Shown here one piece after another: positions 50,992 through 53,898 of a stretch of DNA of 53,898 bases. Under the pieces are notes generated by a model. The model ran no database searches, was not told where the DNA came from, and worked only from the letters and a program-made list of their open reading frames with translations. Each line of letters begins with the position of its first letter. Position 1 is the stretch's first letter. The stretch lies in the NCBI GenBank assembly GCA_905234125.1, contig CAJOGQ010000014.1, forward strand, positions 1 through 53,898, given 5' to 3'. Made by a program: the position numbers and the translations under genes. This DNA is from an uncultured Bacteroidaceae bacterium (lineage in GTDB: Bacteria > Bacteroidota > Bacteroidia > Bacteroidales > Bacteroidaceae).

Positions 50992-52341
50992 TTACTTAAT
51001 CCACCCGGGATACTGAAACTCGCAGTTCTTCCAATCGTCATTGATATGCACATACGTGGTCTTCTGCATGTCGCGAATCCACTCCTGCAGCTTCTCCTCT
51101 CGCAACTTGTCCTCCACCACGTTCTGCAAGGCCTGATAGTCATCGGCCATCGTGGCACGATGTCCATTGATTCGGTTCTTCAGCTTCGCGATGGCACACA
51201 CCTCCTTACCTTGGTTGTTCACCATGATGAAAGGTTTTGAGATCTCACCCACCTTCATGCCAGCCACTGCACGAGCCACCTCCGAAGGCAAATCTTTCAT
51301 CTCAAACTTCGACTCACCGCTGTACTTGTCGAACAGCAGACCGTAGTTGTTACGCGTGTCCTTGTCATACGACACTACCGACACACACTCATCGAACGTG
51401 TAGTCGCCCTTGTTGATTTCGGCTGTGATGGAGTCCAAGTCATTCAGACTCTGTTGCAAAGCCTCTGTCGAGACACGAGGTTTCAGCAGGATGTGACGGC
51501 AGTTGATCATGTCGCCACGCTTCTCAATCAGCTGGATGATGTGGAAGCCATATTCCGTCTCCACAATCTTCGACACAGCCTTGGGGTCGGTCAGATTGAA
51601 GGCCACATTAGCAAACTCAGGCACATACGAACCTCGTCCTGCAAAGCCCAGCTCACCACCGTTCTTTGCCGATTCCTTGTCCTCCGAATAAAGCAGAGCT
51701 AAAGTCGAGAACTGCGCTGAACCATCGTTGATGCGGTCTGTGTATTCACGCAGCTTGTCCTTCACACGGTCAATCTCTTCCTGCGGAATCTTCGGATTGC
51801 GAGTGATGATTTGCACCTCCACCTTGGTCGGCACAAAAGGAATGCTGTCCTCAGGCAGATCCTTGAAATATCGACGCACCTGGGCTGGCGTCACCTTGAT
51901 GCCCTTCACCAGATTCCTCTGTACCTCGCTCACAATCATCCTGTCCTTATAGTTATTGAACATCATCTCACGAATCTGGCTGATGGTCTTGCCCATATAC
52001 TCCTCCACCTTCTCACGCGAACCCACATTCATGATCTGACGCTGCAAGTCATCATCCACCTGCTGAAACACATCGGCATCAGCCACCTCCACCGAGTCGA
52101 TGGCAGCCTGATGCAGAAACAGCTTCTGCACAGCCAACTGCTCAGGAATCACACAATAGGGGTCACCCTCCCATTTCTCACCCATCTGCAACATCTCAAT
52201 GCGGGCATTCTCCACGTCCGAACGCAGGATAGCCTCATCGCCAACCACCCAAATCACCTCATCAATCACGTTCGACTGCCCCTGTGCCGACGCCCCCAAC
52301 GAGCACAAAGCACACAATCCTATAAATATCTTACGAATCAT
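50992..52341 (-). CDS. SurA-like periplasmic peptidyl-prolyl isomerase
   Basis: A 449-residue exported chaperone/PPIase (signal peptide MIRKIFIGLCALCSLGASA-Q) of the SurA group, helping outer-membrane proteins fold. The N-terminal chaperone part has IDEVIWVVGDEAILRSDVEN and YMGKTISQIREMMFNNYKDR. The first parvulin domain is clear near residues 165-260 (VEVQIITRNPKIPQEEIDRV, SEDKESAKNGGELGFAGRGS, FNLTDPKAVSKIVETEYGFH). A second, more diverged one follows (NCRHILLKPRVSTEALQQSL). The longer frame to 52386 overlaps the upstream gene, so the ATG before the signal peptide was used. Confidence 0.9.
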   Translation of the reverse strand: MIRKIFIGLCALCSLGASAQGQSNVIDEVIWVVGDEAILRSDVENARIEMLQMGEKWEGDPYCVIPEQLAVQKLFLHQAAIDSVEVADADVFQQVDDDLQRQIMNVGSREKVEEYMGKTISQIREMMFNNYKDRMIVSEVQRNLVKGIKVTPAQVRRYFKDLPEDSIPFVPTKVEVQIITRNPKIPQEEIDRVKDKLREYTDRINDGSAQFSTLALLYSEDKESAKNGGELGFAGRGSYVPEFANVAFNLTDPKAVSKIVETEYGFHIIQLIEKRGDMINCRHILLKPRVSTEALQQSLNDLDSITAEINKGDYTFDECVSVVSYDKDTRNNYGLLFDKYSGESKFEMKDLPSEVARAVAGMKVGEISKPFIMVNNQGKEVCAIAKLKNRINGHRATMADDYQALQNVVEDKLREEKLQEWIRDMQKTTYVHINDDWKNCEFQYPGWIK

Positions 52342-52382
52342 CTTTCTATTGACTAAGTATTGTCCCTTTAACATCCTTTCTC

Positions 52383-53816
52383 TCAATGCTTATTCACCGT
52401 CTTCACCACATCCTCATACACTTCCACGCTGAACTTCTTCCTCAGCTTCTCCACCCACTGCTTTTCCTGATCGGTCTGATAGTCGGCAGCCACCTCTCCT
52501 TGCGTGTCCTTCGCTGTGCGAGGAGCCTTCAGCGGCTTGCCCCACACATCTGTCACGGGATAATCCTGCATAGGCTTCAGCTCCGTCTTCTGCTTGAACA
52601 CCAGCTTGTCCACATTTGCGTTGTCACCCTTCTTGAAGAGGCCACGTTCCACACGCACCACCTTCACCGAATCGTTGTTCAGCGACACTGCCGTCTGAGC
52701 CCAGTCAGCCTCAGCCACACCTTTCAGTTTCTTCTTCACATCGGCCATCGTTTGGGCATCCTTCGTGTGAATCACAATGCCCACGAAATGAGGTGCATCC
52801 CACGCATAGTCCTTCTTGTGCGCCTTGAAGTACGCCTCCTGACCAGCCACATCCTCTTGCGCCTTGTCCCACACGTCCTTCTTCGTCACCTCATACATCA
52901 ACGTACCGTCATAATACTCCTGCGACAGGTTTCTCTGCTCCGCATCCTCCGCCATCAGCTTCTGATGCAGTTCGTTTACCAGTTCAGCCCTCGTGATGCC
53001 ACGTTGAGCCGACACAGAATCCAGATAGGCATTGGCAGAAGCCTCGCGGATGCCACGCTGTTCCAAGAACTTGATGATATTGTCATGGTGGTACTCATAC
53101 GACTCAAACGGATGTCTCTCCGTCATGTAGATCAAGTGCCAGCCCACCGTGCTCTTCACGGGTGCAGACATCTCGCCAGCCTTCAGTGCGAATGCTGCCG
53201 TTTCGAAATCGGGAATCATCATACCCTTGCCGAACTGACCCAGAGCACCGCCACGCTGAGCAGAACCCTTGTCATCGCTCTTCTCCTTGGCCAACTCAGC
53301 AAACTTCTCTGCCAGCTCCGCCTGAGGCACAGCCTTCAGCACTTCATAGATGCTGTCTATCCTCACCTTCGCCTGCGCCTGCTGTTCAGCCGTCGCATCC
53401 TGACGCATCAGCACCAGAATGTGGCTCGCCGTCAGCAAGTCCTGACCCTCAAAACGAGCCGCCGTGTTATCATACGTCTTCCTGGCCTCCCTCTCGATAA
53501 AGTCCTTATCCTCGATAGTCGGAATCACCATCTGCTCCTTGTAGCCATCCAGTTCCTTCCTGATGGCGCTCAGCGTATCTAAATGCTGGCTCTCCGCCTC
53601 AGCCACCTTCAACTTGAAGTCCACATACAGCGGCACATACTCCTCCACCGTCTTCTTGTCGATGACCCCATCTGAATTGTTTTTATTGAACGAATACTCA
53701 AACTCGCTTCTCGTGATGCTCTTACCATTGATCTTCATGATGACGGGGTCTGACGTCTGTGCCACAGCCGACAGCCCCATCACAAGAGAAGCCCCCAAAA
53801 TTGCTATTCTTTTCAT
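52383..53816 (-). CDS. Periplasmic parvulin-type peptidyl-prolyl isomerase
   Basis: A 477-residue exported PPIase (signal peptide MKRIAILGASLVMGLSAVAQ), first gene of the operon. One parvulin domain spans about residues 125-245 (LTASHILVLMRQDATAEQQA, KGSAQRGGALGQFGKGMMIP, GEMSAPVKSTVGWHLIYMTE). The C-terminal 200 residues (KKDYAWDAPHFVGIVIHTKD, NVDKLVFKQKTELKPMQDYP) have no catalytic motif that can be named and may be a chaperone module. It lies 41 bp upstream of the SurA-like gene and shares its promoter. The start follows the -7 element at 53848-53855. Confidence 0.9.
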   Translation of the reverse strand: MKRIAILGASLVMGLSAVAQTSDPVIMKINGKSITRSEFEYSFNKNNSDGVIDKKTVEEYVPLYVDFKLKVAEAESQHLDTLSAIRKELDGYKEQMVIPTIEDKDFIEREARKTYDNTAARFEGQDLLTASHILVLMRQDATAEQQAQAKVRIDSIYEVLKAVPQAELAEKFAELAKEKSDDKGSAQRGGALGQFGKGMMIPDFETAAFALKAGEMSAPVKSTVGWHLIYMTERHPFESYEYHHDNIIKFLEQRGIREASANAYLDSVSAQRGITRAELVNELHQKLMAEDAEQRNLSQEYYDGTLMYEVTKKDVWDKAQEDVAGQEAYFKAHKKDYAWDAPHFVGIVIHTKDAQTMADVKKKLKGVAEADWAQTAVSLNNDSVKVVRVERGLFKKGDNANVDKLVFKQKTELKPMQDYPVTDVWGKPLKAPRTAKDTQGEVAADYQTDQEKQWVEKLRKKFSVEVYEDVVKTVNKH

Positions 53817-53847
53817 TGTTTTCTTTCGATATTTACAAATTTGAGTG

Positions 53848-53855
53848 CAAAGGTA
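53848..53855 (-). promoter_or_regulatory. -7 promoter element of the envelope-biogenesis operon
   Basis: TACCTTTG on the minus strand, 32 bp before the start codon at 53816. The five genes down to mutL follow without another recognisable promoter. Confidence 0.65.
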
Positions 53856-53898
53856 CAACTTTTTAGCCAATCCACGAGCATTTCCACCAATTAAAACT

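Overview
The window looks like a chromosomal segment of a gut or rumen Bacteroidetes bacterium, most likely Prevotella or a close Prevotellaceae relative. The evidence is: at least fifteen promoters of the Bacteroidetes form TAnnTTTG placed just upstream of genes; an ssrA tag reading GETRYALAA; family-typical genes (PorQ of type IX secretion, DUF5683, an OstA-like protein, MeaB, DUF1573); signal peptides ending in AQ; and several exported glycosidases. No phage, plasmid, insertion sequence or CRISPR array is visible. Most of the window is housekeeping DNA with small accessory islands.

Layout. 1-7.5 kb: a SpoU rRNA/tRNA methyltransferase, a two-gene uronate module (a KduI with a signal peptide plus a lone GatC-like PTS membrane subunit), an AGCS amino-acid symporter, a CPA2 antiporter and a CinA-C protein. 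7.5-11.6 kb: a small secreted protein, a repeat cluster, tmRNA, glmS and trmD. 11.6-16 kb: a Na/Pi cotransporter and an exported GH35 beta-galactosidase, divergent from each other. 16-21.5 kb: the branched-chain amino-acid operon ilvD-ilvB-ilvN-ilvC, in which ilvC carries an apparent 19-bp frameshifting deletion. 21.6-23 kb: ribE and a GDSL esterase. 23-27.2 kb: an arabinoxylan operon (lipoprotein, GH51 arabinofuranosidase, CE2-type acetyl esterase). 27.2-30.1 kb: a remnant of a GH127-like beta-L-arabinofuranosidase coupled to a sugar-binding lipoprotein with lipocalin-like domains, then a scarred intergenic region. 30.2-38.5 kb: a long plus-strand run (DUF1573, meaB, porQ, cmk, ispH, an FdtA/GNAT/DegT amino-sugar cassette, and a divergent PFK paralogue). 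38.5-44.8 kb: parA-parB-DUF5683-transglycosylase-rel on the minus strand. 45-46.7 kb: two tRNAs and OmpA. 47-53.9 kb: an outer-membrane biogenesis operon (two parvulin-type chaperones, OstA-like protein, a small membrane protein, mutL).

Points that stand out: the exported KduI beside a PTS permease subunit with no PTS partners in view; a PFK-like protein that has lost several residues needed for ATP and fructose-6-phosphate handling; two decayed genes (ilvC, the GH127-like gene); an IlvN with a CxxCxxCxxC N-terminal extension; and 7-bp tandem arrays, one family of which sits at a fixed 43-44 bp distance upstream of the -7 element in four promoters arranged as two divergent pairs.

Coordinates and motifs were read by eye. 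Family names rest on recognised motifs and remembered homologues, not on a database search.
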